Positions 44,651 through 53,331 are shown, numbered from the stretch's first letter. The stretch: DNA of 64,000 nucleotides from Herbaspirillum sp. AP02 (GCF_015767275.1 NZ_JADWMY010000014.1:62001-126000), one strand, 5' to 3'. Translations and numbers: made by a program. The notes: a model not told the origin generated them from the letters alone.

Positions 44651-45739
44651 ATGTCCGCCCTCTTTACCCCCTTCAAGCTCAAGGACCTGAGCCTGCGCAA
44701 CCGCATCGCCGTCCCGCCCATGTGCCAGTACATGGCGGTGGACGGCAAGGCCAACGAATGGCACCTGTCGCACTACGCCGGCATCGCCCGCGGTGGTGCC
44801 GGCCTGGTGATCGTGGAAGCCACCGCCGTGGCCCCCGAGGGTCGCATCACCCCGGGTTGCACCGGCATCTGGTCGGACGAACTGGCGCAGGCCTTCGTGC
44901 CGGTGGTGCAAGCCATCAAGGCCGCCGGTGCGGTCCCCGGCATCCAGATCGCCCATGCCGGCCGCAAGGCCAGCGCCAACCGTCCATGGGAAGGTGACGA
45001 CCACATCGCCGCCGACGACGCCCGTGGCTGGGACACCCTGGCCCCGTCCGCCATCGCCTATGGCAAGGGCTTGCCCAAGGTCCCCAAGGCCATGAGCCTG
45101 GACGACATCGCACGGGTGCGCCAGAACTTCGTGGACGCGGCCATCCGCGCCCGCGATGCCGGCTTCGAATGGCTGGAACTGCACTTTGCCCACGGTTACC
45201 TGGCGCAGAGTTTCTTCTCGGCACATTCCAACCAGCGTGACGACATCTATGGCGGCAGCGTCGAGAATCGCGCCCGTTTCCTGCTGGAAACCCTGCGTGC
45301 GGTGCGCGAGGTATGGCCGGAAAAGCTGGCCCTGACCGTGCGTTTCGGCGTGCTGGAATACGACGGCCGGGATGAACAGACGCTGCTGGAATCGATCGCC
45401 CTGGTACGTCAATTCAAGGCCAGCGGCATGGACATGATCAGCGTAACCATGGGCTTTACCATCCCCGAGGTCCAGATCCCCTGGGGTCCGGCCTTCCTCG
45501 GCCCGATCGCCAAGCGCGTGCGCGAAGAAGCCGGCGTGCCGGTCTCGTCGGCCTGGGGCTTCGGCACGCCCGAGCTGGCCGAACGTGCGGTCAAGGAAGA
45601 GCAGCTGGACCTGGTGATGGTCGGCCGTTCGCACCTGGTCAATCCGCACTGGCCCTACCAGGCGGCGCGGGAACTGGGCGTGGATCGTCCCTCGTGGACG
45701 CTGCCAGCGCCCTATGCGCACTGGCTGGAACGTTATTGA
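44651..45739 (+). CDS. xenA: Xenobiotic reductase A-type old yellow enzyme
   Basis: This 362-residue FMN enzyme matches the XenA/YqjM subgroup: NRIAVPPMCQYMA with C25 (flavin-tuning Cys) and Y27, VEATAVAPEGRITPGC, IQIAHAGRKASANRPWEGD, the substrate-binding LHFAHGYLAQSFFS (His pair), GGSVENRARFLLE, and the ending PYAHWLERY. It reduces activated C=C bonds or nitro compounds using NAD(P)H. The start ATG at 44651 lacks a strong Shine-Dalgarno. It is divergent from an ArsR-type regulator with an operator dyad between them. Confidence 0.92.
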   Translation: MSALFTPFKLKDLSLRNRIAVPPMCQYMAVDGKANEWHLSHYAGIARGGAGLVIVEATAVAPEGRITPGCTGIWSDELAQAFVPVVQAIKAAGAVPGIQIAHAGRKASANRPWEGDDHIAADDARGWDTLAPSAIAYGKGLPKVPKAMSLDDIARVRQNFVDAAIRARDAGFEWLELHFAHGYLAQSFFSAHSNQRDDIYGGSVENRARFLLETLRAVREVWPEKLALTVRFGVLEYDGRDEQTLLESIALVRQFKASGMDMISVTMGFTIPEVQIPWGPAFLGPIAKRVREEAGVPVSSAWGFGTPELAERAVKEEQLDLVMVGRSHLVNPHWPYQAARELGVDRPSWTLPAPYAHWLERY

Positions 45740-45753
45740 GGTGCCTGCCGCTC

Positions 45754-45825
45754 GGGATTTCCCTGAGCGGTCTGGTGGTTTTCTAGGGAAAATCACTAAA
45801 GCCAACGGACGGGGGATTTCCTAAG
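45754..45825. promoter_or_regulatory. Three related GATTTCC motifs upstream of a 50-residue gene
   Basis: GGGATTTCCCTGAG (45754-45767), its inverted relative TTCTAGGGAAAATCAC (45781-45796) and GGGATTTCCTAAG (45813-45825) lie within 72 bases ahead of the small ORF at 45851. This could be a regulator binding array. No known factor is assigned. Confidence 0.4.
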
Positions 45826-45850
45826 ATGACATCGTCTTGAGGAGATCACC

Positions 45851-46003
45851 ATGTTCACCACCTACCTGCTGACCGCCGTTCTTTCCGCATTGGCGACCGT
45901 CGCCTTTTCGTCCCTGGGCATCTATCTGTTTGCCGAGGCGAAATGGCAGCATCACCCGCTGGCGCGCAATATCCGCCTGCCGGGACAGCGTCTGCCGGTC
46001 TGA
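45851..46003 (+). CDS. Small membrane protein, 50 residues
   Basis: The start has gaggagatcacc immediately upstream, a strong Shine-Dalgarno. The product reads FTTYLLTAVLSALATVAFSS, then a second hydrophobic part and a basic tail ARNIRLPGQRLPV. One membrane helix is predicted with a cytoplasmic tail. No family recognised. It has a strong terminator 38 bases downstream, so the gene is probably a stand-alone transcription unit. Confidence 0.7.
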   Translation: MFTTYLLTAVLSALATVAFSSLGIYLFAEAKWQHHPLARNIRLPGQRLPV

Positions 46004-46040
46004 CGTCGGTTTGCAATCAGGTGGAAGTGGATCTGGTGTT

Positions 46041-46074
46041 GCCCCTTGGTCTTTGACCAAGGGGCGTTTTTTTT
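46041..46074 (+). terminator. Rho-independent terminator of the 50-residue gene
   Basis: GCCCCTTGGTC and GACCAAGGGGC form an 11-bp stem with a 3-base loop, followed by a G-free run of eight T. This is one of the clearest terminators in the window. Confidence 0.9.
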
Positions 46075-46109
46075 GGTGAGGATGAAAAGCTGCGGGTCAG
46101 GAACTGTGT

Positions 46110-46205
46110 TCAGTAGAACAACAGACTCAGCAGCGGCACGCTGGCCAGCAGCAGGCAGCCCAGGAAGGCGGCGAGGAAGAGCAGTTTTTTCTTTCGGGTG
46201 GCCAT
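46110..46205 (-). CDS. Very small membrane peptide, 31 residues
   Basis: The frame from ATG 46205 (gcaggacc upstream) encodes ATRKKKLLFLAAFLGCLLLA and a second half SVPLLSLLFY. A lysine-rich start followed by one hydrophobic helix is typical of small inner-membrane proteins. It is too short for family assignment, and chance frames of this size occur in GC-rich DNA. It faces the 50-residue gene across the terminator. Confidence 0.5.
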   Translation of the reverse strand: MATRKKKLLFLAAFLGCLLLASVPLLSLLFY

Positions 46206-46277
46206 GGTGGTCCTGCAAAGGGCAATGGGGGACGCGGTAAAAAAGCGCAAGGCCGCAGTGTACCGCGCCCGCCGCCT

Positions 46278-46901
46278 TCAGGCCATGCCGTTGCGGCCGT
46301 AGAGACGGAAGCCAGGGCGCTCGGTCAGACGCTCGAAATAGGCCGCCACAGCCGGTAGCGGCGCATGCTCGAAGGGCGTGCCGAACCAGCGGTTCACCGA
46401 CAGGCCGACTGCAATGTCGGCCAGGGAGAAGTCCGGCCCGGCGACGTAGCCGCCGCTGTGCTGCAGCTGCTGTTCCAGCACCTGCATGAAACGGGTCCAG
46501 CCGGCGATGGAGGCCGCCACCTGTTGTGCGTCGCCATGGTCGGGCGACTTGCGGGCCAGGGCCATGAAGGCGTAGCTCCAGCTGCGGTTGAGGTCGCTGG
46601 CCTGCCAGTCCAGCCATTGGTCCACGCGGGCGCGCTCGCGTGGCGTACCCGGATAGAGTGCACTGCCGCCGTGTTGCGCGGCGAGGTAGCGCAGGATGCT
46701 ATTGGATTCCCACAGCACGAAGCCATCATCGTCGATCACCGGCACCATGGCATTGGGATTCATGGCCACGAAGCCGGCTTCGCTGGTGGGGCGAAAGCCG
46801 GCGCCCCAGTCCTCCCGCTCGAAGGCAATGCCCAGTTCGGCACAGACCCACAGCACCTTGCGTACGTTGATGGAATTGTCGCGTCCGTAGATCCTCAGCA
46901 T
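46278..46901 (-). CDS. Glutathione S-transferase family protein
   Basis: The protein has 207 residues from the ATG at 46901, which has ggagag about 6 bases upstream; a longer frame is not credible. The thioredoxin-like N-domain includes [23 protein letters not shown] (Ser near residue 10 in the usual activating position) and [24 protein letters not shown] with the glutathione-binding Pro and Glu-Ser pair. The helical C-domain contains [17 protein letters not shown]. It probably conjugates glutathione to an electrophile in the cytosol. Confidence 0.9.
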   Translation of the reverse strand: MLRIYGRDNSINVRKVLWVCAELGIAFEREDWGAGFRPTSEAGFVAMNPNAMVPVIDDDGFVLWESNSILRYLAAQHGGSALYPGTPRERARVDQWLDWQASDLNRSWSYAFMALARKSPDHGDAQQVAASIAGWTRFMQVLEQQLQHSGGYVAGPDFSLADIAVGLSVNRWFGTPFEHAPLPAVAAYFERLTERPGFRLYGRNGMA

Positions 46902-47121
46902 TGCTACTCTCCCTGTTGTCAATCTGTCCAAGCTTATCAGCATGGTGCGCGGGGCGACATGTACAGTTGCCCGGCCGTATCGCGGGCCACTGTTGCGGCA
47001 TGCCAAGTGGCACGGTGCAAAGCACGCAACTGTACCGGGACGGACAAGGGCCGCTGGCCGTACAATCATCGTCCGACCGGTCCTTCATGGCGCTGCTCTC
47101 GCGGCGCAATGCCTTATTTCC

Positions 47122-48027
47122 ATGTCCTCCTCCAATATCGCCAAATTGCTGTTGCTGGCCGCCATCTGGGGCACCAGCTTCATGCTCATGCGCATTGCCG
47201 CGCCCGTCTTCGGCCCCATGCTCACCACCTTTGGCCGCGCTTCGCTGGCCACGCTGTCGCTGCTGGCCTTTGCCCGCGTGCGCGGCGTGCCGCTGCAGTG
47301 GCGCCAGAACTGGCTGCCCTACCTGGTAATCGGCGTCTTCAATACCGCCCTGCCCTTCGCGCTGTTTGCCTGGTCGGCACTGCACATTCCCTCCTCCTAC
47401 ATGGCGACGATGAATTCGCTGGCGCCGGTGTTTACGGCCATGTTCGGTTTCCTGCTGATGGGTGAGCGACTGAGCCTGGTACGCAGCGCCGCCTTCGTGC
47501 TGGGCCTGGTGGGCGTGGCGGTGCTGGTGGGTATCGGTCCGGCGCCGGCCGATTTCCTGGTCATCGCCGGGGTGCTGGCGGCCATGGGTGCGGCGGTCAG
47601 CTATGGTTTCGCCGCCACCTTCACGCGCATGCGCGCCGGTGGCATCTCTCCCATCGCCATGGCGACCGGCAGCCAGTTCGCCGCCGCCCTGTGCCTGCTG
47701 CCGCTGGCCGCACCGTCGGTGCCGCATGCGCTGGAGGCCGGCACCGTGCCGGCGCTGCTGGCTGTACTGGTGCTGGGCGTGGTCTGTACCGGGATTGCCT
47801 ATGCGCTGTTCTTCCAGCTGATCGCCGCCGAGGGCGCGACCAAGGCCATCACCGTCACCTTCCTGGTGCCGATGACGGCGTCGCTGTGGGCCTGGCTGCT
47901 GCTGGATGAACCCGTGACGCTGGGCACCGTGGCAGGGATCGCCATCGTGCTGGTGGCAACCGCCACGGCGCTGCGCGCCAAGCCGGCGGCCAGCGTCAAG
48001 CCGCCGCAGGCCAAGGCCACCGTCTGA
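47122..48027 (+). CDS. EamA/DMT-family transporter
   Basis: The protein has 301 residues from ATG 47122 and ten predicted helices in two EamA repeats: AKLLLLAAIWGTSFMLMR at the start, and AMGAAVSYGFAATFTRMRAGG opening the second. Characterised relatives export amino acids or metabolites. The ATG lacks a clear Shine-Dalgarno. A strong terminator follows at 48058. Confidence 0.87.
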   Translation: MSSSNIAKLLLLAAIWGTSFMLMRIAAPVFGPMLTTFGRASLATLSLLAFARVRGVPLQWRQNWLPYLVIGVFNTALPFALFAWSALHIPSSYMATMNSLAPVFTAMFGFLLMGERLSLVRSAAFVLGLVGVAVLVGIGPAPADFLVIAGVLAAMGAAVSYGFAATFTRMRAGGISPIAMATGSQFAAALCLLPLAAPSVPHALEAGTVPALLAVLVLGVVCTGIAYALFFQLIAAEGATKAITVTFLVPMTASLWAWLLLDEPVTLGTVAGIAIVLVATATALRAKPAASVKPPQAKATV

Positions 48028-48057
48028 GGACAGGCCGACGGCTGTGGACAAGACAAA

Positions 48058-48086
48058 GGCGCTGCAGATTCTGCAGCGCCTTTTTT
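48058..48086 (+). terminator. Rho-independent terminator of the EamA gene
   Basis: GGCGCTGCAG and CTGCAGCGCC form a 10-bp stem with an ATT loop, followed by TTTTTT. It is 30 bases beyond the stop. Confidence 0.88.
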
Positions 48087-48139
48087 CTGGTGCTTATTTT
48101 GCAAAAGTTAGTTTTCGGCAGTCGCCTGCCAGCCCCGGC

Positions 48140-49060
48140 TTACCAGCCGTAGCGGGCGCAGGCCTTGCGATAGGCCAGGCCGGCCAGGGCCACGTCTTCC
48201 AGGCCGATGCCAATGGCCTTGTAGATGACGATGTCCTCGGGCTTGCGCTGATAGGCCATGCTGCCGTCGACCGCCTGCGCCAGTTCCATCACCTCGGCCC
48301 AGTCGAACACGCCCGGCGCGCATTGCACCAGGTCGCCGGCTTCCTGCTGGGCCTGTGGTTTCCATTCGACGAACAGGGCGGCGGCGCGGCCGATGGCCAC
48401 GTCATCCAGTTCACGTACATTGGCCTTGGAGGCACCCACCGCCGCCACAAAGGTGCCGGGGCGCAACAGCTGGCCGTCGAACAGGGGCGTGGCGGCGCGG
48501 GTCACCGTCACCAGCACGTCCGTCTGGGCGGCAGCCTCGTCGATGCCGACCGCACGCGCCGGCACGCCCAGGGTGCGGGTGACTTCCTCGGCCAGTTCCT
48601 GCTGGCCCGACTGGCCAGCGATCAGGACTTCCTTGAATGGACGGACCTGCAGCAGCGCCGGGATGTGCGAGCGCGCCTGCACGCCGGTGCCGATGACGGC
48701 CAGCACCTGGGCATCCGGCCGCGCCAGTGCATCACAGGCCACGGCGGTAGCCGCAGCGGTACGCAGGCCGGTCATGGTGTCACCCTCGATGGTGCACAAC
48801 GGTGCCCCGGTCTCGGTGGAGAACAGCTGGATGACGAACTTGAACTGGCCCTTGATGGTGGTGTACACCTTGGCACCGGCGATGCCGGCCGCCGGAATGA
48901 CGGCGCCCATCATCGACAGCATCACACCGTTGGAGGCGCTGGTGCGCACGCGCCCCTGGTGGGCGCCCTCGGCGGCATGGGCGAAGGCTTCGCGCATGGA
49001 GGCGATGGCGTCTTCGGTGGTCAGCAGTTCGCTGATCTGCTGGTTGGTGAGAAATTTCAT
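48140..49060 (-). CDS. Ornithine cyclodeaminase / mu-crystallin family protein
   Basis: From ATG 49060 (aaggatc upstream) the protein has 306 residues. The Rossmann block is VLAVIGTGVQARSHIPALLQ, and blocks such as AGAKVYTTIKGQFKFVIQLF and LVTVTRAATPLFDGQLL match the OCD/mu-crystallin family. Members act as ornithine cyclodeaminases, alanine dehydrogenases or ketimine reductases; which one here is unknown. The gene follows a LysR regulator by 49 bases on the same strand, so co-regulation is likely. Confidence 0.85.
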   Translation of the reverse strand: MKFLTNQQISELLTTEDAIASMREAFAHAAEGAHQGRVRTSASNGVMLSMMGAVIPAAGIAGAKVYTTIKGQFKFVIQLFSTETGAPLCTIEGDTMTGLRTAAATAVACDALARPDAQVLAVIGTGVQARSHIPALLQVRPFKEVLIAGQSGQQELAEEVTRTLGVPARAVGIDEAAAQTDVLVTVTRAATPLFDGQLLRPGTFVAAVGASKANVRELDDVAIGRAAALFVEWKPQAQQEAGDLVQCAPGVFDWAEVMELAQAVDGSMAYQRKPEDIVIYKAIGIGLEDVALAGLAYRKACARYGW

Positions 49061-49109
49061 CGGTAGATCCTTGTGATGTTCAGGCGTGGGAGGTTCGGGC
49101 AGGGCAGGC

Positions 49110-50048
49110 TCACTGCCCGCCGTGCTCGGACTTGAGGTAATTCCAGATGCGGTCGATGTCGGGGTTGGCGCCATCCAGGCGGCGGTAGGCGCGGATATCC
49201 ATCTCTTCACACCACAGCCCCTGTTCCAGCGCCTCGCTGTCATTGGGCGCGATGGCCAGGGTCAGTTTGCCCTCGGCGATCTCGCGGGCCACTGCGCTGG
49301 CCGGCAGCCAGGCGATGCCGTGGCCTTCCACGGCCATGCTCTTCAAACCCTCGGCCAGGTCGGTCTCGAAGCGGCGGAACAGATGCACGCGGCGCGGGCT
49401 GGAATGCAGGGCCTTCTCGACGATGCGCGACAGCGACGAATACGGCGAATAGCTGAGGAAGGGTTGTGGATCATTGGGCGTGCCAGGCAGGACATATTTG
49501 GGCAGGCCGCTGGGCAGGGTTTTCACATAGGGGCGCAGTGGCTCCTTGCCCAGCGAGAGCACGGCGTAGCGCTCGGTATCGAGGGCGATGCCCTGCTGCC
49601 GGTGGTCGTAGCAGATCAGCAGGTCGCAGTTGCGCTCCACCAGCGCCATCACGGCGTCGTGGACGTTGCCGGCCATTACGGTAGTGGAGATGGCGCCGAT
49701 CTTCTTTTCGATCTCGGAGAGCAGCTTGGGGAAGACCGTCAGCAGCAGCGTATGCGGCATGGCGAAACGCACCGCCGATTGCGCACCGGCCAACTGGCCG
49801 CGCAGCACCAGCCTGGCCTGCATGGACTGGTTCAGCATTTCCTTGGCGATGGGCACGAAGGACTCGCCTGCCGGGGTCAGGGTACAGGGGTAGGAAGAAC
49901 GATCGAACAGTTCGGCGCCCAGCCAGGTTTCCAGCGAGCGGATGCGGCGTCCGAAGGCCGGTTGCGTGACATTGCGCAACTTGGCCGAACGGCTGAAGTT
50001 GAGCGTGTCGACCACCGACAGAAAGTCTTCCACCCATTTGATTTCCAT
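49110..50048 (-). CDS. LysR-family regulator (HypT-like N-terminus)
   Basis: From ATG 50048 the protein has 312 residues. The winged helix MEIKWVEDFLSVVDTLNFS and NVTQPAFGRRIRSLETWLG is closely related to the LysR at 11051-11965. The effector domain starts near residue 90. It lies directly upstream of the OCD-like gene and downstream of the cysteine hydrolase gene, all minus strand. A palindrome at 50240-50259 lies about 200 bases upstream of it and may be its site. The inducer is unknown. Confidence 0.88.
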   Translation of the reverse strand: MEIKWVEDFLSVVDTLNFSRSAKLRNVTQPAFGRRIRSLETWLGAELFDRSSYPCTLTPAGESFVPIAKEMLNQSMQARLVLRGQLAGAQSAVRFAMPHTLLLTVFPKLLSEIEKKIGAISTTVMAGNVHDAVMALVERNCDLLICYDHRQQGIALDTERYAVLSLGKEPLRPYVKTLPSGLPKYVLPGTPNDPQPFLSYSPYSSLSRIVEKALHSSPRRVHLFRRFETDLAEGLKSMAVEGHGIAWLPASAVAREIAEGKLTLAIAPNDSEALEQGLWCEEMDIRAYRRLDGANPDIDRIWNYLKSEHGGQ

Positions 50049-50239
50049 GCTTGCCACCCCGTTGGCATGCCGCGCCGGATGGGCGGCATGGTGTTTGCGC
50101 GCGCGTGGCGCGGTGTGCGCCGCAAGCCATCGGCATTGCAAGCACCCTCTCCCTGGCGGCAACTATACCGAAACGGCACCATCGACGTCCCATGCCATTT
50201 TGGCATAAGTCGCGCCGGGCGTTCAGTTGCGGCCGATTG

Positions 50240-50259
50240 CAATCGATTGAGATCGATTG
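50240..50259. promoter_or_regulatory. 20-bp inverted repeat upstream of the LysR gene
   Basis: CAATCGAT-TGAG-ATCGATTG is a perfect 8-bp dyad 191 bases upstream of the LysR start and 47 bases beyond the cysteine-hydrolase stop. It could be a LysR operator or a weak terminator (no T-run). Confidence 0.4.
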
Positions 50260-50306
50260 CGGTCGACTACGGAAGACGAGTCGCAGGCATGGACGGCGAT
50301 TGCCGC

Positions 50307-51170
50307 TCAGGCGTTGGCTTGCAGTTCGGACAAGACCTGCTCGGCGCGGGCCAGACGTACGCCGGCCGTAGACATGGCCTGCAGGAATTGCTGGTAGTGC
50401 GCCTCGAAGCCGGTCACGGGACTCATGCAATCGGTGACCAGCACCAGGCGCATGCGAGCGGCCTCATCGAGCTGGGCCACGATGTGTTCGGTGGTGGCGC
50501 GCACGCAATGGCTGCCGGCCTCGCCGGTGATGTAGACGCGGTCAGCCTCGGCCAGGCGGGCGATGAAGCCATGGTTGAGCTGGGTGGCGGGATCGTCGGC
50601 ATCGGGGACTTCGGCCATCACCGCCGAATAATGCTCGGTCCAGGGATTGCTGCCCTTGCCCAGCTTGGTGACCTGGCCCAGGTGCGCATCTTCCCAGCGG
50701 TTGTAGGCGGCCCGCACATCGGCATGCACGGCGGCGCCCCAACTGCCGATCTCGCAGTGGACCGGCCATATCATGAGACGGTAGCGGCCGGCTGCTTCCA
50801 GCGTATCCAGGTAGGCCAGGCTGCGTGCCAGTGCCTGCGGGTCGCGCGGTCGGTAGAGGCCGGCGCGCACCTGGGTCGCCTCGATCTGGGTGAAGGGTGC
50901 GACCGGCGCGCCGTCGCCGCTCTGCCAGAATGTGGGGTGGGCGATGTCGAGGCGGTGATGAGCGTCGAGGGTGATGCTGATGGCAGAGAGCCCGGCCCCG
51001 CCTTGGTCGATCAGCCCGGCCACGCGCTGCAGGTCGGCATGGCTGCCGGCCACGGGCAGCGCCGGACGTAGCACGTCGCCGTTGACCGGGTCAGCCGGCA
51101 GGTAGCTGGCGGGGAGATCGCAGAAATCGTTTTGCGGATCGATGACAAGCAGGTGGAAGTTGCGCTTCAT
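50307..51170 (-). CDS. Isochorismatase-fold cysteine hydrolase
   Basis: The protein has 287 residues from ATG 51170 (ccggag upstream). The catalytic triad is visible: Asp in LLVIDPQNDFCD, Lys in the middle (the region after LGKGSNPWTEHY is a candidate), and Cys in GEAGSHCVRATTEHIV. It is longer than many members, with extra helical segments around residues 60-120. Such enzymes cleave amides or enol ethers; nicotinamidase is one example. The gene heads a possible unit with LysR and OCD. Confidence 0.8.
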   Translation of the reverse strand: MKRNFHLLVIDPQNDFCDLPASYLPADPVNGDVLRPALPVAGSHADLQRVAGLIDQGGAGLSAISITLDAHHRLDIAHPTFWQSGDGAPVAPFTQIEATQVRAGLYRPRDPQALARSLAYLDTLEAAGRYRLMIWPVHCEIGSWGAAVHADVRAAYNRWEDAHLGQVTKLGKGSNPWTEHYSAVMAEVPDADDPATQLNHGFIARLAEADRVYITGEAGSHCVRATTEHIVAQLDEAARMRLVLVTDCMSPVTGFEAHYQQFLQAMSTAGVRLARAEQVLSELQANA

Positions 51171-51244
51171 GGGGGCTCCGGAGGGCGGCGGGCGGTTATT
51201 GTCCCCAGAGTGTAGAACACTGCGCGCCAGGCGGCAGCAGCAAC

Positions 51245-51279
51245 GAAAACGGCGCGCCGTTTGAAGGCGCGCCGCTTTC
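51245..51279 (-). terminator. Hairpin terminating the 74-residue gene
   Basis: CGGCGCGCC and GGCGCGCCG form a 9-bp perfect stem with a 7-base loop, with further outer A/T pairs and TTTTCGTT on the minus strand. It lies beyond the stop at 51306 of the small membrane protein gene. Confidence 0.65.
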
Positions 51280-51305
51280 GTCAATGGCGGGGTTGTGTGG
51301 GCCCC

Positions 51306-51530
51306 TCAGGCACAACAGTTACCGTCGATATGTTCACAGCGCTCCTGGCGCCGGGCTTCACGACGGTGGCGCACGCGTTGCGAGACGCGGTACACGGCGC
51401 GCTGGGTCAACATCATGGAGAGCGTGCTCAGGCTGAACTCTGCTGCAATCAGCAAACCGACCAGAGCGGCAAACTGCAGATAGATCCGTGGATAGAAGGA
51501 CAGGCCACGCGAGAACACTTGCTGCAACAT
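51306..51530 (-). CDS. Small membrane protein, 74 residues
   Basis: ATG 51530 follows agaggaaa, a good Shine-Dalgarno. The product has two hydrophobic stretches (YLQFAALVGLLIAAEF, then a Met/Leu region), and a basic C-terminal tail with Arg/His/Glu (VRHRREARRQE) ending in two Cys. No family was recognised. It is a single inner-membrane protein in a run of small envelope genes. Confidence 0.7.
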   Translation of the reverse strand: MLQQVFSRGLSFYPRIYLQFAALVGLLIAAEFSLSTLSMMLTQRAVYRVSQRVRHRREARRQERCEHIDGNCCA

Positions 51531-51664
51531 GATGATTTCCTCTTTGTTGTTGTACTTGCTCTAACTTGCTTTGGCGTCTTGCTTCAATCAGCCTGGCAGG
51601 CCAGCGAGGCGGGATGCACGGTCATCGGATGAATCAGGATGACCTTGCATCCGCATGCCCTGCA

Positions 51665-51925
51665 TCAGGCACCAGCGTAGGTCGAAGCAGTGGCACGACC
51701 GGCGGTCTGCACTTCGCTCTTGGCGGGACCGTTGCTGATCACCGGGAAGACCGAGTCAGGCTGGTTGGCCAGGCCTTGTTGCTGGGCACGTGCCAGGTCG
51801 GCCTTGACTTCGGCACGGGTGGTGTGGGGAACGAAGGCTTGGTCAACCGGATACTGGGCTTCAGCGAAAGCGACGGACGAAGCGGACAGGGCCAGGACTG
51901 CTGCGATGATGGTCTTTGCGGACAT
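51665..51925 (-). CDS. DUF4148 small secreted protein
   Basis: The protein has 86 residues from ATG 51925 (aaggagaac upstream). A signal peptide (about residues 1-21, ending FAEA) leads to EAQYPVDQAFVPHTTRAEVKADLARAQQQG, the pattern of DUF4148 periplasmic proteins of betaproteobacteria. Many are stress- or growth-phase-induced; their function is unknown. It has a promoter candidate at 51962-51989. Confidence 0.85.
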   Translation of the reverse strand: MSAKTIIAAVLALSASSVAFAEAQYPVDQAFVPHTTRAEVKADLARAQQQGLANQPDSVFPVISNGPAKSEVQTAGRATASTYAGA

Positions 51926-52340
51926 GATGTTCTCCTTGGGTACAGTTAAGTTCAATCGGGTTAAATACAGTTTGGTGATGCACAGGCAATGTTGGGTACA
52001 TGTTTCGGTGGAGCGAATGGGACACATGTGCCGCTCTCTAGAACTCCGTCGCCACCGCCTCGTTTGCGGCGTTGCGATGTCGTTCATCGATGGACTGAAG
52101 TCTACGCATGAGCGGCGCGGAGAAAAACCACGCCAGAGAGAATTGAGTGTTCCGTGATCTGGAACAATCGTCAGAGACTATCGAAGCGATAGGTAATAGT
52201 CGCAACAGTTTCCGCAGTCACGATAGTAGCGAGGGCCGCGCAGAGGACAGCGCCAGACCGCTGCATAGCACAGGCGGACTGGCACATGGCAGGCCAGGGG
52301 CCTGCAGGCAGGTGGAAGATATCGGGGAGAGGCGTCCGGA
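51926..52340. other. Intergenic region upstream of the DUF4148 gene
   Basis: The 415 bases hold the promoter candidate at 51962-51989, the dyad TGTTCC/GGAACA at 52149-52167, and the dyad CTATCG/CGATAG at 52179-52193. No further gene with a Shine-Dalgarno or protein-like composition was seen. Confidence 0.5.
51962..51989 (-). promoter_or_regulatory. Sigma70-like promoter of the DUF4148 gene
   Basis: On the minus strand TTGCCT (51984-51989) is 16 bases from TATTTA (51962-51967), then 36 bases to the ATG. Both boxes deviate by two bases from consensus. Confidence 0.45.
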
Positions 52341-52544
52341 CTAACGCCCGGAGCGATCCAGCTTCTGCTGTTCCAGCAGTTGTTCGGCCTCGGACAGGCC
52401 ACCGGGCTTGAGCACCGTACGTCCCTTCCCAGGCGCGCCATCCAGTGGTGCAGGAACAGTTTCCTGCTCAGGGGTATGGCGCGGATCGGGATGATCCTCG
52501 AGGGCGTTATCGGGCTTGGTCGGATCGGCGGGATGCATGCTCAT
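52341..52544 (-). CDS. Small hydrophilic protein, 67 residues
   Basis: The start ATG at 52544 follows gaggagacc closely. The product is Pro/Asp/Glu-rich (MSMHPADPTKPDNALED, then a Lys/Gly block and a C-terminal helix LSEAEQLLEQQKLDRSGR). It appears disordered. No family was recognised. It is transcribed in the same direction as the iron-permease-family gene, whose stop is at 52562, 18 bases upstream of this start. Confidence 0.65.
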   Translation of the reverse strand: MSMHPADPTKPDNALEDHPDPRHTPEQETVPAPLDGAPGKGRTVLKPGGLSEAEQLLEQQKLDRSGR

Positions 52545-52561
52545 GATGGTCTCCTCATCGT

Positions 52562-53155
52562 TCAGGTCCACTGACGCTGGCTGGCGCGCAGCGGGCGGGT
52601 GTATTCCTCGTGCTGGCGTTGGGCCGGTCGCTCGCGCCTTTGCGCTGCGACGGCGGGTCGGGGCTGATCCTGGACGTCACCCGCGGAGGAAATCGTGCGC
52701 GCTACCGCGCCACGTCCCAGGGAGCGGCGCAGACGCTGGCGCACCGGGTCGTCAGGGTGCTCGCCCATGCGCGCGAATTCTTCCTTCAGGCGCGACAGTT
52801 CTTCGTCGGACAGGTCTTCGGCATCCATCATCTGCTTGCGGGTCCCTTTGACGGCGCGGATCAGTTCATCCAGCTTCAGCTGCGTCGCCTGGGCGTCGCG
52901 GTTCTGGGCGTTCTGGATCAGGAAGACCATCAGGAAGGTCACGATGGTGGTGCCGGTATTGATGAGCAGTTGCCAGGTGTCGGAATAGTCGAACATCGGG
53001 CCAGTGATGGCCCAGACCAGCACCACGCCGAGCGCCAGGACGAAGGTCCAGGAACTGCCCACCGCATGCGCGCAGGCTTCGCTGAAATGATGGAAGGTTT
53101 CGGAAAGACCGGCATCGGCAGGCGTGGCCGATCCGGGGTGCTTGGTGGCTTTCAT
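52562..53155 (-). CDS. Low-affinity iron permease-family membrane protein
   Basis: The protein has 197 residues from ATG 53155 (gggaggaga upstream). Two helices occur: SWTFVLALGVVLVWAITGP near 35-55, and IVTFLMVFLIQNAQNRDAQATQLKLDELIRA, whose IQNAQNRD block is a hallmark of the low-affinity iron permease family (PF04120 as I recall). The C-terminal half is charged. The iron role is inherited from the yeast name and is not shown for bacteria. It heads a unit with the 67-residue gene. Confidence 0.82.
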   Translation of the reverse strand: MKATKHPGSATPADAGLSETFHHFSEACAHAVGSSWTFVLALGVVLVWAITGPMFDYSDTWQLLINTGTTIVTFLMVFLIQNAQNRDAQATQLKLDELIRAVKGTRKQMMDAEDLSDEELSRLKEEFARMGEHPDDPVRQRLRRSLGRGAVARTISSAGDVQDQPRPAVAAQRRERPAQRQHEEYTRPLRASQRQWT

Positions 53156-53331
53156 GATGCGCTGTCTCCTCCCGCAATCTCCTTGTTGTTGCGGCAAGGG
53201 GGGCGGACTCAGGAGTGCAGACTGATGGCGCAGACCCATGCCGGGAATGGGAAAGAGTATCTCTGCGGTAGCCGCCCACTGCAAAGCAGACAAGCGCCAT
53301 CCCTGCTGTAGGAAAGCAGGCAGCCCAGCGC

